Below, piece after piece: positions 4,235 to 5,916 of a DNA stretch of 5,916 bases (its first letter is position 1; the number at the start of each line of letters is the position of its first letter). This DNA is from Clostridia bacterium. Its GTDB lineage: Bacteria; Bacillota; Clostridia; Oscillospirales; Acutalibacteraceae. The stretch covers positions 1 to 5,916 of the forward strand of contig JAGBSU010000178.1 in assembly GCA_017631705.1 (NCBI GenBank). Direction: 5' to 3'. The notes under the pieces were generated by a model. It searched no databases, was not told the DNA's origin, and saw nothing but the letters and a program-made list of their open reading frames with translations. The translations under genes were made by a program, and so were the position numbers.

Positions 4235-5916
4235 TTAACCTTTGCTAACAGCCTTGAACTTACAATTACTCATACAAACACCGCACTTGATACATTTTTC
4301 GGTATCGATGGTGTAGGAAGGCAACTTGTGGTTCGGTGCCACGTAATCGGTCTTGGTGATGGCATCTACAGGGCAGTTTTTCGCGCAAATACCGCAACCG
4401 ATACATTTATCTTTATCAATGCAAAACGAAAGCAAATCTTTGCAGACGCCGGCAGGACATTTCTTGTCAACCACATGAGCGATATACTCTTCACGGAAGA
4501 AACGGAGCGTGGACAGCACGGGGTTAGGAGCCGTTTGACCCAAACCGCACAAGGAATTTTCCTTGATATAGTGGCAAAGTTCTTCCAACTCATCAATATC
4601 TTCCAACGTACCTTTACCGCTGGTGATTTTCTCCAACTTTTCAAGCAAGCGTTTGGTACCTACACGGCAAGGCGTGCATTTACCGCAGGATTCGTCAACG
4701 GTGAATTCCAAGAAGAATTTTGCCATATCGACCATACAGGTATCTTCGTCCATAACAATCAAACCGCCGGAGCCCATCATACAACCAATAGCGGTCAAGT
4801 TGTCGTAATCCACGGGCGTATCAATGAGCGAAGCGGGGATACAACCGCCGGAAGGACCGCCGGTTTGAGCAGCCTTAAAGCTTTTGCCGTTTGGAATACC
4901 GCCGCCGATTTCTTCCACGATTTCACGCAAGGTAGTACCCATCGGGATTTCCACCAAACCGGTATGTTTGATTTTACCGCCCAAAGCAAACACTTTGGTA
5001 CCTTTGGATTTTTCCGTACCCATCGAGGCAAACCATTCGGCACCGTTTAGGATAATCTGCGGAATGTTGGCAAAGGTTTCCACGTTGTTTTCCACTGTGG
5101 GAGAATTGTAAAGACCTTTGACTGCCGGATAGGGGGGACGGGGACGGGGTTCGCCGCGGTTACCTTCAATGGAGGTCATCAAAGCCGTTTCTTCACCGCA
5201 CACGAAAGCACCGGCGCCCAAACGGATTTCCATATCGAATTCAAAGCCGGTACCGAAAATATCTTTACCGAGTAAGCCATTTTCACGTGCGGAATCAATG
5301 GCTAATTGCAAACGATGCACGGCGATGGGGTATTCGGCACGAACATACACAAAGCCTTTGGTAGCGCCGATAGCGTAACCGGCAATTGCCATGGCTTCAA
5401 TTAAGCAGTGAGGGTCGCCTTCCAACACGGAACGGTCCATAAATGCACCGGGGTCGCCTTCATCAGCGTTACATACTACGTATTTTTGCGGTGCTTTGTT
5501 GGGTGCAGTAAATGCCCATTTACGACCGGTGGGGACGCCACCGCCGCCTCTGCCGCGCAAGCCGGAATCCGTCACAATTTGAATCACTTGTTCGGGAGTG
5601 TATTCCGTCAAGCATTTTGCTAAGGCTTGATACCCGTCGTTGGCGATGTATTCGTCCAACGATTCGGGGTCGATAACACCGCAGTTGCGCAATGCAACAC
5701 GCACTTGTTTTTTATAGAAATCGGTTTCATTCAGTGCTTTGATGCTGTCACCTTTCACGGTTTCATCATACAGAAGCCGTGTCACAATACGACCTTTGAG
5801 TAAATGCTCCGAAACGATTTCGGGAATATCTTCCACTTTCACGCATGAATAGAAACAGCCTTCGGGATACACAATCATGATCGGGCCGAGAGCGCAAATG
5901 CCAAAACAGCCGGTAC
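4235..5916 (-). CDS. hydB: NADH/FMN-binding flavoprotein subunit of the hydrogenase (HydB/HndC, NuoF-like), 5' partial
   Basis: Electron-entry subunit that binds NAD(H) and FMN and passes electrons to the H-cluster subunit. The frame continues past the Met at 5878 to the right edge: the codons before it read TGCFGICALGPI, the end of the thioredoxin-like [2Fe-2S] domain, so the true start is outside. About 559 residues are visible. Counting from that Met: GRGGGGVPTGRKW at 109-121 (FMN/NADH site), CNADEGDPGAF at 136-146, GAGAFVCGEETAL at 221-233, EGNRGEPRPRPP at 238-249, an SLBB region around 300-350, the N3-like [4Fe-4S] site with Cys398, Cys401, Cys404 and Cys444, then two ferredoxin motifs at Cys492/495/498/502 and Cys529/532/535/539. 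The extra Cys474, Cys479 and Cys486 before the ferredoxin part could bind a metal. The C-terminal two-cluster ferredoxin distinguishes this from NuoF of complex I and is typical of HydB/HndC. It ends 18 bases before hydA, supporting co-transcription. A NuoE-like gene is expected just upstream, beyond the window. Confidence 0.94.
   Translation of the reverse strand, partial: TGCFGICALGPIMIVYPEGCFYSCVKVEDIPEIVSEHLLKGRIVTRLLYDETVKGDSIKALNETDFYKKQVRVALRNCGVIDPESLDEYIANDGYQALAKCLTEYTPEQVIQIVTDSGLRGRGGGGVPTGRKWAFTAPNKAPQKYVVCNADEGDPGAFMDRSVLEGDPHCLIEAMAIAGYAIGATKGFVYVRAEYPIAVHRLQLAIDSARENGLLGKDIFGTGFEFDMEIRLGAGAFVCGEETALMTSIEGNRGEPRPRPPYPAVKGLYNSPTVENNVETFANIPQIILNGAEWFASMGTEKSKGTKVFALGGKIKHTGLVEIPMGTTLREIVEEIGGGIPNGKSFKAAQTGGPSGGCIPASLIDTPVDYDNLTAIGCMMGSGGLIVMDEDTCMVDMAKFFLEFTVDESCGKCTPCRVGTKRLLEKLEKITSGKGTLEDIDELEELCHYIKENSLCGLGQTAPNPVLSTLRFFREEYIAHVVDKKCPAGVCKDLLSFCIDKDKCIGCGICAKNCPVDAITKTDYVAPNHKLPSYTIDTEKCIKCGVCMSNCKFKAVSKG

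Noticed and set aside
4235..5878. The flavoprotein subunit starting at the Met at 5878
   Set aside because: The codons upstream to 5916 encode TGCFGICALGPI, the conserved end of the preceding [2Fe-2S] domain, so this Met is internal.
4235..5916. NuoF of respiratory complex I
   Set aside because: The C-terminal two-cluster ferredoxin domain and the adjacent H-cluster subunit point to a soluble hydrogenase complex.

Overview
The window reads as a chromosomal segment of an anaerobic, fermentative Firmicute, most likely a gut-type member of the Clostridia (Oscillospiraceae-like by protein flavour). This rests on family recognition only. The indicators are an LtaS-like lipoteichoic-acid-type sulfatase domain next to a DgkB-type lipid kinase, AGGAGG-type ribosome binding sites including one before a TTG start, and an NADH-linked [FeFe] hydrogenase of the trimeric HydABC/HndABCD type. 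I see no mobile element, tRNA, rRNA, CRISPR array or phage gene.

Left part, plus strand (1-2416): three genes with a membrane glycerophospholipid theme. The first is the C-terminal part of an LtaS-like sulfatase-fold protein, cut by the left edge. Two bases after its stop codon, a diacylglycerol kinase family protein begins at a TTG codon. If the first protein makes a glycerol-phosphate polymer from phosphatidylglycerol, it releases diacylglycerol, and the second would recycle it to phosphatidic acid. A 183-base gap follows. It holds a possible weak terminator, a possible promoter with a perfect TTGACA box, and a 17-bp bulged hairpin placed almost exactly where that promoter would start transcription. 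Next comes a glycerophosphodiester phosphodiesterase (GDPD) family TIM barrel in which most of the catalytic and metal-binding residues are replaced, so it is probably a pseudoenzyme or has changed function.

Middle (2417-2470): a perfect 11-bp GC-rich stem with a T tract, lying between two convergent genes and probably terminating transcription from both sides.

Right part, minus strand (2471-5916): two genes of a multimeric NAD(H)-dependent, probably electron-bifurcating [FeFe] hydrogenase. The NADH/FMN-binding flavoprotein subunit (HydB/HndC) comes first in transcription and is cut by the right edge. The H-cluster subunit (HydA/HndD) follows after 18 bases. The NuoE-like small subunit should lie just beyond the right end. 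The complex would oxidise NADH and reduced ferredoxin together to make H2, or run in reverse, in the cytoplasm.

The catalytic systems here are known families. The points most worth a second look are the degenerate GDPD with its structured leader, and two sequence variants in the H-cluster motifs of the hydrogenase.
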